Below are positions 8,819-17,660 of a stretch of 64,000 nucleotides of DNA, one piece after another (positions within the stretch are counted from its first letter, which is position 1; each line of letters begins with the position of its first letter). The notes under the pieces were generated by a model. The model saw only the letters and a list, made by a program, of their open reading frames with translations. It was not told where the DNA came from and ran no database searches. Source of the stretch: Sphingobium phenoxybenzoativorans (lineage in GTDB: Bacteria; Pseudomonadota; Alphaproteobacteria; Sphingomonadales; Sphingomonadaceae); NCBI RefSeq assembly GCF_001757355.1, contig NZ_MINO01000012.1, forward strand, positions 40,317 through 104,316. Direction: 5' to 3'. The translations under genes were made by a program, and so were the position numbers.

Positions 8819-9598
8819 ATGGCCCGTCGCCGCCAGATCTACGAAGGCAAGGCAAAGATCCTGTACGAGGGTCCTGAGCCAGGCACCCTGATCCAATATT
8901 TCAAGGATGACGCCACCGCGTTCAACGCCCAGAAGAAGGGCACGATTTCCGGCAAGGGCGTCCTCAATAACCGCATTTCCGAGCATATCTTCACCTTGCT
9001 CGGCCAGATCGGCGTGCCCACGCACTTCATCCGCCGCCTCAATATGCGCGAACAGCTCGTCCGGCAGGTCGAGATCGTGCCGATCGAGGTGGTGGTGCGC
9101 AATGTCGCTGCAGGCACGCTGTCCAAGCGCCTCGGCATCGAGGAAGGCACGCAGCTCCCCCGGACGCTGATCGAATATTGCTACAAGGACGATGCGCTGG
9201 GCGACCCGCTGATCTCCGAGGAGCATATCGCCTGCTTCGGCTGGGCCAGCCAGGAAGAAATGCATGACATCGCCGACATGGCGATCCGCGTGAACGACTT
9301 CATGTGCGGCCTGTTCGCAGGCATCGGCATCCGCCTGATCGACTTCAAGCTGGAGTTCGGACGCCTTTGGGACGGCGATTTCGCCCGCCTGATTTTGGCC
9401 GACGAGATCAGCCCGGACGGCTGCCGCCTGTGGGACATGGAAACCAACGAGAAACTGGACAAGGACCGGTTCCGCCGCGACCTGGGCGGCGAGGTAGAAG
9501 CCTATCAGGAAGTCGCGCGCCGTCTTGGCCTGCTGCCGGAAGGGGCCGACACGACGGTTCTCGACCTGGACACGCATCGCAAGAAGCGGGGCGGCTGA
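8819..9598 (+). CDS. purC: SAICAR synthetase (phosphoribosylaminoimidazole-succinocarboxamide synthase)
   Basis: The 259-aa enzyme condenses CAIR with aspartate using ATP in de novo purine synthesis. Diagnostic stretches are [59 protein letters not shown] and [10 protein letters not shown]. Length is typical. It is followed by a strong rho-independent terminator at 9633-9669, so it appears to end its own transcript, while purS and purQ follow about 430 bp later on the same strand. Confidence 0.97.
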   Translation: MARRRQIYEGKAKILYEGPEPGTLIQYFKDDATAFNAQKKGTISGKGVLNNRISEHIFTLLGQIGVPTHFIRRLNMREQLVRQVEIVPIEVVVRNVAAGTLSKRLGIEEGTQLPRTLIEYCYKDDALGDPLISEEHIACFGWASQEEMHDIADMAIRVNDFMCGLFAGIGIRLIDFKLEFGRLWDGDFARLILADEISPDGCRLWDMETNEKLDKDRFRRDLGGEVEAYQEVARRLGLLPEGADTTVLDLDTHRKKRGG

Positions 9599-9632
9599 GG
9601 GTTTTCAGCCTACCGCATTGCCGGAGACATCA

Positions 9633-9669
9633 GCCTCGCCCTTTCCGAAGGGCGGGGCTTTTCTTTTGC
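9633..9669 (+). terminator. Rho-independent terminator of purC
   Basis: The stem GCCTCGCCCTT / AAGGGCGGGGC (11 bp with one G-U pair) has a TCCG loop and is followed directly by TTTTCTTTT. It begins 34 bp after the purC stop and ends against the stop codon of the convergent small gene at 9670. Confidence 0.88.
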
Positions 9670-9801
9670 TCAGAGCACGTCGCCGAACATCAGCCAGAGC
9701 ATTACGAACCAGGCGACGAGACCCACGATTCCGATAATCACGCCCAGACGTTCACGTATCCAGTGGGCGGGGCCGGAGGGATCGTCATTCTCTTCGTTCA
9801 T
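9670..9801 (-). CDS. Small single-pass membrane protein (43 aa)
   Basis: The open frame extends further upstream, but the credible protein starts at MNEENDDPSGPAHWIRERLG and consists of a hydrophilic N-terminus and one transmembrane helix (VIIGIVGLVAWFVMLWLMFG). It is convergent with purC. No family is recognised. Acidic head plus single helix is typical of small inner-membrane proteins, and the GC-rich codon pattern agrees with the neighbours. Confidence 0.5.
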   Translation of the reverse strand: MNEENDDPSGPAHWIRERLGVIIGIVGLVAWFVMLWLMFGDVL

Positions 9802-10033
9802 CCTTGCGGGATAGCGGAGCCACGCAAGCCCGCGCAATCGGCGATTGCCTTCACCGGAATGGGGGGAGAGTGCGGCGGCATGGCGGTCGTCAACCATGAC
9901 GAGACGTTTCTTCAGGCAATCAATGTCCGGCACAGGATCGCGCTTGCGTGACAATCTCACACCCAACCCCCTTGCCCCTGCGCCCGCACCGGCCTATCGG
10001 GTGCGCGAACCCCCGCAAAGGAAGCGACCGGAC

Positions 10034-10267
10034 ATGAAAGCCCGCATCTTCGTCACCCTGAAAGGCGGCGTGCTCGACCCGCAAGGCCGGGCGATCCATC
10101 ACGCGCTCGAAGGTCTTGGCTTTGACGCCGTCAATGACGTGCGCGCGGGCAAGCTGATCGAACTGGACCTGGCCGACGGCACCAGCGACGAAGATATCGA
10201 CGCGATGTGCAAGAAGCTGCTCGCCAACACCGTCATCGAAAACTACCGGATCGAAAAGGGCATCTGA
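10034..10267 (+). CDS. purS: Phosphoribosylformylglycinamidine synthase, PurS subunit
   Basis: This 77-aa small subunit of the three-part FGAM synthase (PurS-PurQ-PurL) shows the family pattern [36 protein letters not shown] and [15 protein letters not shown] at 10034 follows GGAAGCGACCGGAC. Its stop is 2 bp before the purQ start, so the two subunits are translated as a unit. purL is not in the window. Confidence 0.96.
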   Translation: MKARIFVTLKGGVLDPQGRAIHHALEGLGFDAVNDVRAGKLIELDLADGTSDEDIDAMCKKLLANTVIENYRIEKGI

Positions 10268-10269
10268 CC

Positions 10270-10944
10270 ATGAAAAGCGCGGTCATCGTCTTTCCGGGAA
10301 GCAATTGCGACCGCGATTTGGCCGTCGCTTTCGAGAAAGTCAGCGGCCGCAAGCCGGAGATGGTCTGGCATCGCGAGACCGAGTTGCCTGACGACATCGA
10401 CCTGATCGGCGTGCCGGGCGGCTTTTCCTATGGCGACTATCTGCGCTCCGGCGCGATGGCCGCCCGTTCCCCTGTGATGCAGGCCGTGGCGAAGGCGGCG
10501 GAACGCGGCGCGTTCGTGCTCGGCATCTGCAACGGTTTCCAGGTGTTGACCGAGACCGGTCTGCTGCCCGGCGCGCTGCTCCGCAATGCGGGCGGGCATT
10601 TCGTGTGCCGCGACGTGGCGCTGACCGTCGAGAACAGCCAGACCGCCTTCACCAGCCGCTATGAAACCGGCGAGGCCATCACCTATCCGGTCGCGCATCA
10701 TGACGGCAATTATTTCGCCGATGCGGATACGCTGGACCGGCTGGAAGGCGATGGCCGCGTGGCGCTGCGCTATGCCGAGCAGGTGAATGGATCGGCGCGC
10801 AACATCGCCGGCATATTGAATGACACCGGTAATGTGCTGGGCATGATGCCGCATCCGGAGCGCGTGATCGAACCGGCGCATGGCTGCACGGATGGCCGGC
10901 GGCTGTTCGAGGGGCTGGTCGAGAGTTTTCTGACGAAGGCTTGA
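10270..10944 (+). CDS. purQ: Phosphoribosylformylglycinamidine synthase, glutaminase subunit
   Basis: This 224-aa class I glutamine amidotransferase supplies ammonia to PurL. It begins [16 protein letters not shown], has the oxyanion segment [18 protein letters not shown], the nucleophile cysteine in [12 protein letters not shown], and the catalytic His/Glu in [12 protein letters not shown]. The start at 10270, 2 bp after purS, is preferred over an upstream in-frame ATG inside purS because it matches the family N-terminus. Confidence 0.97.
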   Translation: MKSAVIVFPGSNCDRDLAVAFEKVSGRKPEMVWHRETELPDDIDLIGVPGGFSYGDYLRSGAMAARSPVMQAVAKAAERGAFVLGICNGFQVLTETGLLPGALLRNAGGHFVCRDVALTVENSQTAFTSRYETGEAITYPVAHHDGNYFADADTLDRLEGDGRVALRYAEQVNGSARNIAGILNDTGNVLGMMPHPERVIEPAHGCTDGRRLFEGLVESFLTKA

Positions 10945-10954
10945 GTAACTGCGC

Positions 10955-11032
10955 CCGTTCGCCCTGAGCTTGTCGAAGGGCTGTCCTTGTTACCAAGAGA
11001 GTGCAGGGCTTCGACAAGCTCAGCCCGAACGG
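10955..11032. repeat. Dispersed palindromic repeat (copy 1)
   Basis: The left arm begins CCGTTCGCCCTGAGCTTGTC and the right arm ends GACAAGCTCAGCCCGAACGG, forming a long near-perfect stem. A second copy of the same element is at 62883-62961. It sits between the convergent purQ and the membrane-protein gene ending at 11059, where it could work as a bidirectional terminator. Confidence 0.85.
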
Positions 11033-11058
11033 ATGTAAGCGTTACTGCCGCCGCCCTC

Positions 11059-11400
11059 CTACCCATCCGGCCGCATGAAGCTCCGGTTGCGCCACCGCAG
11101 CAATAGCATCAGCACCGTCGGCAGGAACATGGTGTTCAGGATATCGTGGCGCGACGCGGGCCAGTTGCTTTCGATACTGCCCACCGGCTGGTTCATGTCG
11201 ATGAACTCGTTCATGCACTCCACCACGAACAGCAGCACATAAGGCAGCGGGTGATAGAGCCGCCGCCGGGTGACCAGCGCAAAGAACAGCAGCAGCAGGA
11301 TGCTGACATGCACATGCAGCGCGTCAGAGGAGAGGTCGAGATAATCCTCTACCGCTATTTTTATGCCGCCCCAGAAAATGGCGATGTCCGTCACGCTCAT
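11059..11400 (-). CDS. Small membrane protein, unknown function (113 aa)
   Basis: Hydrophobic stretches occur at about residues 29-45 (VHVSILLLLFFALVT), 52-66 (LPYVLLFVVECMNEF) and 90-101 (FLPTVLMLLLR), giving two or three membrane helices. Conserved-looking charged or polar residues lie between them (ECMNEFIDMNQP, SRHDILNTMF), somewhat like VanZ-type small membrane proteins, but I cannot assign the family. It lies 8 bp downstream of the YhhQ-like gene on the same strand and probably shares its transcript. Confidence 0.65.
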   Translation of the reverse strand: MSVTDIAIFWGGIKIAVEDYLDLSSDALHVHVSILLLLFFALVTRRRLYHPLPYVLLFVVECMNEFIDMNQPVGSIESNWPASRHDILNTMFLPTVLMLLLRWRNRSFMRPDG

Positions 11401-11408
11401 GGAATGGA

Positions 11409-12143
11409 TCAGACCCGCGTGCGGAAGGGCGTGAAATCCGTGCCGCTGTCATAGACGTCCAGCCCCTCGCGGCGCTTGAGGAAGCCGACCACGGCATAGG
11501 TCACCGGCGTCAGCACGGCTTCCCAGCCGACCTTCATCGCCCAGTTCGTGACCATGACCAGCGCGACCTGATGCGTCTGCCAGATGCCGAGAAATGCGAG
11601 CGGGTAGAAGATCAGGCTGTCCACCCCCTGCCCCACAATCGTCGAGCCGATGGTGCGCATCCACAGATGCCTGCCCTTCGTCAGCAGCTTCATTTTGGCG
11701 AGGACGAAGCTGTTGGCGAATTCGCCCGCCCAGAAGGCGAGCAGGGAAGCGGCAACGATCCGCCAGGTGTTACCGAACACCGCCTCATAGGCTTTTTGGT
11801 CCGGCCAGCCGTCGGCGGGCGGCAGGCTGACCACGACATAGCTCATCAGCGCCATGAACAGCATGGCGCCGAAGCCCGCCCAGACGCATCGACGGGCGCG
11901 GGCATAGCCATAAACCTCCGTCAGCACGTCGCCGATCACATAGCCGAGCGGAAAGAACAAAATGCCCGCCCCAAAGGTGAAACTACCGACTGTGGACAGC
12001 TTCGCCGCCCCGATCAGGTTCGACAGCAGCAGGATCGCAACGAAGGCGGCCATGAAGAAATCGAAATAGCGCAGGGGCCGGCCGCCAATGGCGTCCGCCT
12101 CCACCTTCATTATCGTCATGGGTTCGTCCGCGGATATGGCCAT
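11409..12143 (-). CDS. YhhQ/VUT-family queuosine-precursor transporter
   Basis: The protein has about six transmembrane helices. Family features include the early LLLSNLIGAAKL, FPLGYVIGDVLTEVYGYARAR, FWAGEFANSFVLAKMK and the late IGSTIVGQGVDSLIFYPLAF. Members import preQ1/preQ0 for tRNA queuosine modification. The frame is open to 12206; I chose the start at 12143 (MAISADEP), preceded by a GCAGG sequence, but ATGs at 12119 and 12110 are also possible. It is transcribed away from tRNA-Arg; that a tRNA-modification precursor transporter lies beside a tRNA is probably coincidence. Confidence 0.85.
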   Translation of the reverse strand: MAISADEPMTIMKVEADAIGGRPLRYFDFFMAAFVAILLLSNLIGAAKLSTVGSFTFGAGILFFPLGYVIGDVLTEVYGYARARRCVWAGFGAMLFMALMSYVVVSLPPADGWPDQKAYEAVFGNTWRIVAASLLAFWAGEFANSFVLAKMKLLTKGRHLWMRTIGSTIVGQGVDSLIFYPLAFLGIWQTHQVALVMVTNWAMKVGWEAVLTPVTYAVVGFLKRREGLDVYDSGTDFTPFRTRV

Positions 12144-12240
12144 GGCCCTGCATATCCTGCCCGTCCCACTTTGCAATGCATCCATGGCGCATTGCAGCAT
12201 TTGCAACGAAGCGCCGCCCCGGTTATTGCGCTGCCGGGGA

Positions 12241-12317
12241 GCGCCCGTAGCTCAGCTGGATAGAGCACCCGCCTTCTAAGCGGGTGGTCGCAGGTTCGAA
12301 TCCTGCCGGGCGCGCCA
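12241..12317 (+). tRNA. tRNA-Arg (anticodon UCU)
   Basis: A full cloverleaf can be drawn by hand: acceptor GCGCCCG pairs with CGGGCGC, the D arm contains AGCTCAGCTGGATAGAGC, the anticodon stem is CCCGC/GCGGG with loop CTTCTAA (anticodon TCT at 12275-12277), the T arm is GCAGGTTCGAATCCTGC, discriminator G, and CCA is encoded. The serine-recombinase element begins just beyond its 3' end. Confidence 0.97.
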
Positions 12318-12362
12318 CACAGTCCAAATTTCTCGCCGATTTCAGAGACTTGCCACTCGGGG

Positions 12363-12387
12363 CAAAAAATCCCCGTATTTCCGGGGG
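12363..12387 (-). terminator. Rho-independent terminator downstream of the recombinase
   Basis: On the minus strand the stem CCCCG / CGGGG closes a GAAATA loop and is followed by ATTTTTT. It lies about 130 bp beyond the recombinase stop codon and would stop its transcript before it runs antisense into tRNA-Arg. Confidence 0.7.
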
Positions 12388-12517
12388 TTTGCAGAGGCGT
12401 TGTCGCGGCGGGGCGGACAGAGACCAATTTGTCCGCGCGATGTCGCAGAATAGGCGGATTTTTCTCAGAGTGCCGTTTTTGTGTCCACCCGATGCAGATC
12501 GGGGGATGTTTGCGAGG

Positions 12518-14221
12518 TCAGGAGAAGCCCAGAAGCTGCCGCTGCTCTGCCCAGATGAGCGGCAGATGTGGTGTCCGCAGCAACTGGCGGGGCGTCAGCG
12601 ACATGGGCTGAGTGCCGTCCAGGATGGCAGCGGTGATGTCCGGCGCGAGATAACAGAATCGCGCGAGCCGGGTGTGCTCCTTACGAGCAGCGATGGAAGC
12701 CTTGTCGTTAAGGCCAGCCAGATCGTGAAGCTGGATTTGCGCCTGACGTGCCTTGACCAGCAGCGATATTAAGCCCTCATCGCGGTCGGATGCGCCAGCT
12801 CCACGCGCTGCCACGACCAGCCGCAGCTCCGGGCCGCGACGAACCAGGGTCGACACCTTCGGCATCGCTATGCGCGGGGTGCAACCAATAACTGCGTCAA
12901 CCACCCCCAATGCCTGCAGCAGCGCACGACCATCAAGCGAAGCTTTGATGTCAGCTTCATTGACTATAAGCTCGAGACCGAACTGATCGAGGAATCGCCG
13001 GCGAGCCGATTGCGGCAGAGTGCCGATCTCCGATTTCATGGCCTTCGCGACCTCTCGGAAGTTCCGGATGCTATTGGCATCAGCAAAGTGAAGATTCGTT
13101 TCCGCTGCCAACCGATCCGGATTCGCCAAGAGGCTTTTCAACCCGTCCATCACCGCAAGCTCGATCTCGCCAGCCGGTATGCGGAATGGGCGATGCGTCG
13201 TGTCGGTCATCTCCTCTGCTGGCGTCACATAATAGCGATACCGTCGTGGGCCCTTGGCGGCATGGCTCGGCGTCATCCGCCGACCGTGACAGTCCCGGAT
13301 GTGCCCAGCGAGCAGGCTCACCTCGGTAGCTGAGTCGTGATTGTGACGCTGCACCGATTGATCCTGCATCTGGCTCTGCACCGCATCCCACAGTTCCTGG
13401 GGGACGATGGCCTCATGTTCGCCAGGGAAGATATTTTCGTTATGGACGATCTCGCCACGATAGAGCCGGTTCGAAAGCAGATGGTAGAGAGCACCTTTCC
13501 CGTATGTGCCGCCGCCGCTGATGCGCCCAGTTGACCAGGTTTGCCGCTTCGATCTGATGCCTTCGGCTTTGAGGTGGCTCTGCAGTTCCCGAACCGTGCC
13601 GCATTCCAGATAGCGGCGATAAATGAGCCGAACCGTCTCAGCTTCAGCCTCATTAATGACGAGCTTGCGATCGATCACGTCGTAGCCGAGCGGTATCCTG
13701 CCGCCCATCCACATGCCCTTGCGTTTGGACGCGGAGATCTTGTCGCGGACCCGCTCGCTGATCACCTCACGCTCGAACTGGGCGAAGGATAACAGCACGT
13801 TGAGCGTCAGCCTCCCCATGCTGCTTGTGGTGTTGAACGCCTGGGTGATGCTGACGAAGCTGGCGCCAGCCGCATCCAGCACTTCCACGATCTTGGCAAA
13901 GTCGGACAGGGCGCGGGTCAAGCGATCGACCTTGTAAACGACGATGACATCCACCCTGCCCGCCTTCACCTCAGCCAGCAGCTGCTTGAGGCCTGGTCTG
14001 TCCATATTGCCGCCGGAAAAGCCACCATCATCATAATGGTCAGGCAGCATGACCCAGCCCTCATGGCGTTGGCTGCTGATATAGGCGGCGCAGGCTTCCC
14101 GCTGCGCATCTAGGCTGTTGAACTCCTGGTCGAGCCCCTCCTCCGTCGATTTGCGGGTGTAGATCGCGCAACGGACGATCTGCTTGTTCGCTGCTGTCTT
14201 GGCTGGCTTAAGCCGCGCCAT
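12518..14221 (-). CDS. Large serine recombinase (site-specific integrase)
   Basis: The protein has about 567 aa. The N-terminal resolvase catalytic domain contains CAIYTRKSTEEGLDQEFNSL with the nucleophile Ser25, then YDDGGFSGGNMDRPGL, VVYKVDRLTRAL and LLSFAQFEREVISERVRDKI. A recombinase domain follows (PLGYDVIDRKLVINEAEAETVRLIY, with GALYHLLSNRLYRGEIVH). The zinc-ribbon region lacks the usual paired cysteines (AGHIRDCHGRRM). Such proteins catalyse directional integration and excision of mobile elements. The start at 14221 (MARLKPAK) overlaps DUF2924 by 14 bp. With DUF2924 and DUF3489 it forms a three-gene module often seen in alphaproteobacterial elements. Confidence 0.93.
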   Translation of the reverse strand: MARLKPAKTAANKQIVRCAIYTRKSTEEGLDQEFNSLDAQREACAAYISSQRHEGWVMLPDHYDDGGFSGGNMDRPGLKQLLAEVKAGRVDVIVVYKVDRLTRALSDFAKIVEVLDAAGASFVSITQAFNTTSSMGRLTLNVLLSFAQFEREVISERVRDKISASKRKGMWMGGRIPLGYDVIDRKLVINEAEAETVRLIYRRYLECGTVRELQSHLKAEGIRSKRQTWSTGRISGGGTYGKGALYHLLSNRLYRGEIVHNENIFPGEHEAIVPQELWDAVQSQMQDQSVQRHNHDSATEVSLLAGHIRDCHGRRMTPSHAAKGPRRYRYYVTPAEEMTDTTHRPFRIPAGEIELAVMDGLKSLLANPDRLAAETNLHFADANSIRNFREVAKAMKSEIGTLPQSARRRFLDQFGLELIVNEADIKASLDGRALLQALGVVDAVIGCTPRIAMPKVSTLVRRGPELRLVVAARGAGASDRDEGLISLLVKARQAQIQLHDLAGLNDKASIAARKEHTRLARFCYLAPDITAAILDGTQPMSLTPRQLLRTPHLPLIWAEQRQLLGFS

Positions 14222-14654
14222 CGCCTTTGCCCTTCCGCTCGACCAGTCCAAAGAAGCGGGGTCCGGACCAGCTGGTGCCGGTTATCTCCTTGGCAATCTG
14301 GCTGAGGGAGCGATAGGTGCGATCACCATAGATATAGCCCTCATCCTGAATGACGACCCTGTAGGTCTTGCCCCGCCATTCCCGTAGCAGGTGAGTGCCC
14401 GGCATATAGGCATTTGCAAGGTTCATGGGTGTCCTTCTCTCGTCGCCGTCCTGCTTCATCAGACGGTCGAGAAGCTTCTGATGATTGGGAGCGAGACCAC
14501 CATGCCATTGCTCCTGCATCTTGTAAGCAAGGCCCAGAGTGAGCAGTTGGTGGCTGTAGGGCGGCGCGGACTTTCCATAGAGCTGGAGCCATTCGCCGCA
14601 GAGCTGCGCTGGCGACAGGGTCGACAGCGCAGCCAGCTTATGCGCGATGGTCAT
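14208..14654 (-). CDS. DUF2924 family protein
   Basis: The 148-aa protein matches the DUF2924 pattern: an N-terminal helical part (LSPAQLCGEWLQLYGKSAPP, LAYKMQEQWHGGL) and a C-terminal region PGTHLLREWRGKTYRVVIQDEG then YRSLSQIAKEITGTSWSGPRFFGL. That C-terminal half resembles small DNA-associated domains. It is encoded between DUF3489 (4-bp ATGA overlap) and the recombinase (14-bp overlap), so all three are translated together. The probable role is accessory to recombination; the biochemistry is unknown. Confidence 0.9.
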   Translation of the reverse strand: MTIAHKLAALSTLSPAQLCGEWLQLYGKSAPPYSHQLLTLGLAYKMQEQWHGGLAPNHQKLLDRLMKQDGDERRTPMNLANAYMPGTHLLREWRGKTYRVVIQDEGYIYGDRTYRSLSQIAKEITGTSWSGPRFFGLVERKGKGDGAA

Positions 14655-15169
14655 GCCGCAGCGACATGATAGCAGGTTTCGCTGCCCCGTTTGATCTTCG
14701 TGATGGTCCGGCCCTTCTTGCGGAGGCCGGTCAGGGCTGCCCGAGTGGTATGCGGCAACCAGCCGGTCGCGGTCAGAAGGTCTGCGAGGGTGGCACCCTC
14801 CGAGCGGGACAGAAGGTCGATGACCATAGCCGTCTTGGTGGGATAGGCAGGCGGCGAAGGTTGGGGTTCGACAATGGCAGTAATATTTTCAGTCGGTTGG
14901 GTTGAACCATTGCCATCTGGTGCGATTGCCGCGCGACCGGCGTGGGTGATGATTACTGCGATTCCCTGCCCGCCCTCCTCGCGCCAGCTTTCGGTGTCGG
15001 CGTTGCTAGCGATCTCTTCCGCGAGGCCAGATTTGATGAGGGCTGCGATCCCCTTGCGGATGCGGAGGGCGCTGGCGCCGAGACTTTCCGGTGGCGGCAA
15101 TAGGCTGCCATCTGGACGGCTGGCTGCGGTGCTGAGCAGAATGAGCTGAATGTCGGTCAATTTGGTCAT
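14651..15169 (-). CDS. DUF3489 family protein
   Basis: This is a 172-aa protein. The N-terminal helical section begins MTKLTDIQLILLSTAASRPDGSL, a linker rich in Pro, Thr and Ala follows, and the C-terminal winged-helix-like domain TKTAMVIDLLSRSEGATLADL..TGWLPHTTRAALTGLRKKG is characteristic of DUF3489. The start at 15169 fits the family N-terminus better than the longer frame to 15211. It is first in the DUF3489-DUF2924-recombinase unit. A DNA-binding role for the C-terminal domain is likely by fold; function is not established. Confidence 0.9.
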   Translation of the reverse strand: MTKLTDIQLILLSTAASRPDGSLLPPPESLGASALRIRKGIAALIKSGLAEEIASNADTESWREEGGQGIAVIITHAGRAAIAPDGNGSTQPTENITAIVEPQPSPPAYPTKTAMVIDLLSRSEGATLADLLTATGWLPHTTRAALTGLRKKGRTITKIKRGSETCYHVAAA

Positions 15170-15389
15170 AAGCGGTCTCCTCACGGAGCGGCACCCTGCC
15201 GCTCCCACCACCCACAGCCCCGCCGATCAGGTCGGTCGGGGCAGCGGCCATATTTATGGGCCGCGATTCGATGACCCACCGTTCGCTCCGTTCGGCAGCG
15301 AAGTCGAATGGAATATCGAGGCAGCCTAAAAGCTGGTTATGGACTGTAGCGGCGGGTTCGTCCTTGGTGCGGTCAAGGAGGCCACAGCT

Positions 15390-15608
15390 ATGGACGATCC
15401 TGATGCGCATGATCTGATCGGGCATTTGTTTGCGTTGATCACGGCCCGGCTGGAAGATGCAGCCACCTTGGCTGCCAATGGTCAGTCGGCAGACTTGACG
15501 CAAACGTCCAGGCTCATCGCTGATATCAGGCGGGAGATAGACGACGCCCTGTCATGCCTTGGCGCGGCGGAGGCGGTCGCTCGTGCAGCTGCCTCTTCGA
15601 TCGACTGA
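15390..15608 (+). CDS. Small hypothetical protein of the element (72 aa)
   Basis: ATG at 15390 has a strong AAGGAGG Shine-Dalgarno sequence about 9 bp upstream, which decides the start over the longer frame from 15339. The product is helical and acidic (MDDPDAHDLIGHLFALITAR, LIADIRREIDDALSCLGAAE). It is divergent from DUF3489 and precedes the SleB-like gene by about 90 bp. No family is recognised; its position suggests an element-borne accessory gene. Confidence 0.6.
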   Translation: MDDPDAHDLIGHLFALITARLEDAATLAANGQSADLTQTSRLIADIRREIDDALSCLGAAEAVARAAASSID

Positions 15609-15697
15609 TCCCTTCTCGCCTGCGTGGTGATCTATGATACTTGCATTGGGCGGCCCCGGTCTGCCACTGCATGGGCCGGACTTAACGCGACGGAGCG

Positions 15698-16378
15698 ATG
15701 TTGGTGGCCCGCCGGGCAAGACGTAGACGGCCAAGCCGGAAGGCAAGGCGGGTTATCCGCAGACGCCTGGTTGGCTGCGCCATCATCCTTTTTGGTCTGG
15801 CGACCGCAGGACTTGTAATCTGGAGTTCGGCGAGTTGGCTTGGGCTAGGGAAACCCGAGGCACCGCTCAACCTCACGATGGACGAGGCGCGCGCCATCAA
15901 CGCCGACATCCCGTTCGTCGATGGCCCCGTTCGACCAGCGAAGCCCTACATTTTCCGCGGTTTGGCGAAAACCAGGCAGGAAGCCGTGGACTGCCTGGCG
16001 ACGGCGGCGATCTATGAAACGGGCCGATCATCGGACGGGCAGCGGGCCGTTATTCAGGTCATCCTTAATCGTGTGCGCGGCGCTGGATTCCCGAAGACGA
16101 TCTGTGGCGTAGTCTATCAGGGATCGGACAAGAGCACCGGATGCCAGTTCAGTTTTGCCTGCGACCGATCACTGACCCGCCGTCGTGAACCGCGTGGATG
16201 GGGCGCTGCGCGTCGCCGCGCGAGCCGCGCATTGCAGGGGTATGTGTATGCGGCGGTCGGCACCGCCACGCATTACCATACCGACTGGGTGGTGCCCTAT
16301 TGGAGTGCATCGCTGGATAAAATTGCGAAGGTGGACACCCACATATTTTATCGCAGACCGATGCCGAGGAAAGGATAG
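15698..16378 (+). CDS. SleB-like cell wall hydrolase
   Basis: The 226-aa protein has a very basic N-terminus, one transmembrane or signal-anchor helix (about residues 26-46, GCAIILFGLATAGLVIW) and a periplasmic hydrolase domain of the SleB/CwlJ type: CLATAAIYETGRSSDGQRAVIQVILNRV, then FPKTICGVVYQGS, CQFSFACD and the C-terminal ATHYHTDWVVPYW. The catalytic Glu lies in the AIYETG segment. These enzymes cleave peptidoglycan. In an element this suggests a wall-remodelling or transfer role, though chromosomal copies also occur in sphingomonads. ATG at 15698 follows GGAGCG. Confidence 0.88.
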   Translation: MLVARRARRRRPSRKARRVIRRRLVGCAIILFGLATAGLVIWSSASWLGLGKPEAPLNLTMDEARAINADIPFVDGPVRPAKPYIFRGLAKTRQEAVDCLATAAIYETGRSSDGQRAVIQVILNRVRGAGFPKTICGVVYQGSDKSTGCQFSFACDRSLTRRREPRGWGAARRRASRALQGYVYAAVGTATHYHTDWVVPYWSASLDKIAKVDTHIFYRRPMPRKG

Positions 16379-16628
16379 TCAGGGCAACGCCGGTGAACAG
16401 GCAGGCACCACGTTCCGGCAAGGCTTGGGACATTGCCGAATGTCCGCTTCAGAGTTACGAACCGACCTTAGCTGACATTCGCGGCGTCCGAACCATCGAT
16501 CAATCTAATGGGGGCTATCCGTTCTATGTAGGTTGCGCCCAACTTGAGCGTCACCCAGAAGCGGTCGTTGAATAGCTATATCAAAGGTCCAACCCCAGGA
16601 CCTTATCTGAGGCTTCAAACAGGCGCGA

Positions 16629-17324
16629 TCAATCAAACGGTTGCCACCAAGTGAGACGTGCTGGAGCATGTAGGTGTAATCGTTCCGATGCATCCCGAGT
16701 TGCGGTTTCAGCATCCGCGGGTGAAACACACAAACTCTGTAGAATCATAGTAGCCATGTGCTCGATGTAGCGACGCGATCTAGGCGCTCGCGTTAATTGT
16801 CGTATGGCTTCGGCTTTAGCGCCCATGATGAGGTCGATCGCCGTATCGAGGTCACTAATCTTAAAATCGCCTGATGCAATTCCAGCATTCAAATCCATCG
16901 CGATCTGTCGCAAGGTGCCCGCGTCACGACTAAGAAATTGCGCGTGGGAAACGAAGGATCCCCAATGTCGGTCAATTGCGGCACGCGAGAGAAAAAGCTG
17001 AAAACCTGTTGCTGCCCGAAGCTTTGGATCGACCAGATCCTCATAGATCAACGCATAGGACACTGTCAGCTCGTCTGCGAGTTGGGCGCCAAGCTCTTCG
17101 ACGGCTTGCTCGAGTGACGTAAAATATTTGTAGAACGTCGCACGGGAAAGCTTCGCTACGTTGAGAATGTCGTCAACGACGGCAGGCGAAGAAAGACTTT
17201 CGCCAGGGTAAGTCGCCAATACCGCGTCGAGAATCTGGGCCCTCGTACGAGTACGCTTTGTACGAGCCGCCCGCGTGCGGTGGTCCTCGGAACGCTTGGG
17301 TTCTGAAAAAGCCAGCTCTGTCAT
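16629..17324 (-). CDS. TetR/AcrR-family transcriptional regulator
   Basis: This is a 231-aa protein with an N-terminal HTH (RAQILDAVLATYPGESLSSPAVVDDILNVAKLSRATFYKYFTSLEQAVEEL, about residues 28-80) and a helical ligand domain. An unusual basic tract (RTRAARTKRTRTRAQ) precedes the HTH. It is divergent from the TonB receptor that heads the catabolic cluster, with a 335-bp spacer holding inverted repeats, so it probably controls that operon in response to a pathway compound. Codon use is less GC-rich than in the core genes. Confidence 0.9.
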   Translation of the reverse strand: MTELAFSEPKRSEDHRTRAARTKRTRTRAQILDAVLATYPGESLSSPAVVDDILNVAKLSRATFYKYFTSLEQAVEELGAQLADELTVSYALIYEDLVDPKLRAATGFQLFLSRAAIDRHWGSFVSHAQFLSRDAGTLRQIAMDLNAGIASGDFKISDLDTAIDLIMGAKAEAIRQLTRAPRSRRYIEHMATMILQSLCVSPADAETATRDASERLHLHAPARLTWWQPFD

Positions 17325-17660
17325 AGGTGCCGCTTATCAATAATATCGCGAGGCTGGCAATCTGCTTCTCATCAAAATAGACATTAACGTACATCTTGAC
17401 TACGAATGTATGCCTTGATAAGCAGCTTCTTGAGCGGAGGCTGCTGCCAAAAAGAAGGCGCGAAAACGCGTTCTTGTGTTTTCGATAAGACGCCCGACAG
17501 CAATTTTTCGCTCCACCATTTGAGCGTTCTTCCCAGGCATGGCGCTGGGGAATGATGCGTTTGGAATGAGCGTTGGCGTGATTTTGCAATTGGCTGAGTC
17601 GAGCTCGGTGATTTTTAGGCAGCGTTGGAAGATTAGGTTTTTCTCAAGAGGGGACAGTTG
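17325..17660. promoter_or_regulatory. Divergent control region between TetR and the TonB receptor
   Basis: No gene is seen here. A perfect inverted pair GCTTATCAA (17332-17340) and TTGATAAGC (17415-17423) flanks an AT-rich stretch containing a looser dyad ACATT..GTAC..GACTACGAATGT. TetR proteins usually bind such dyads in divergent promoters, so these are candidate operators; the assignment is inferred. The last bases hold the AGAGGGG ribosome site of the receptor gene. Confidence 0.45.

Noticed and set aside
8627..9577. Minus-strand frame opposite purC
   Set aside because: purC on the plus strand is complete and convincing; the antisense product has no family features.
12363..12390. CCCCGTATTTCCGGGG near the tRNA compared with CCCGATATTCCGG at 52240 as att sites
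   Set aside because: The left sequence is explained by a terminator hairpin with a T-run; the similarity is partial and could be chance.
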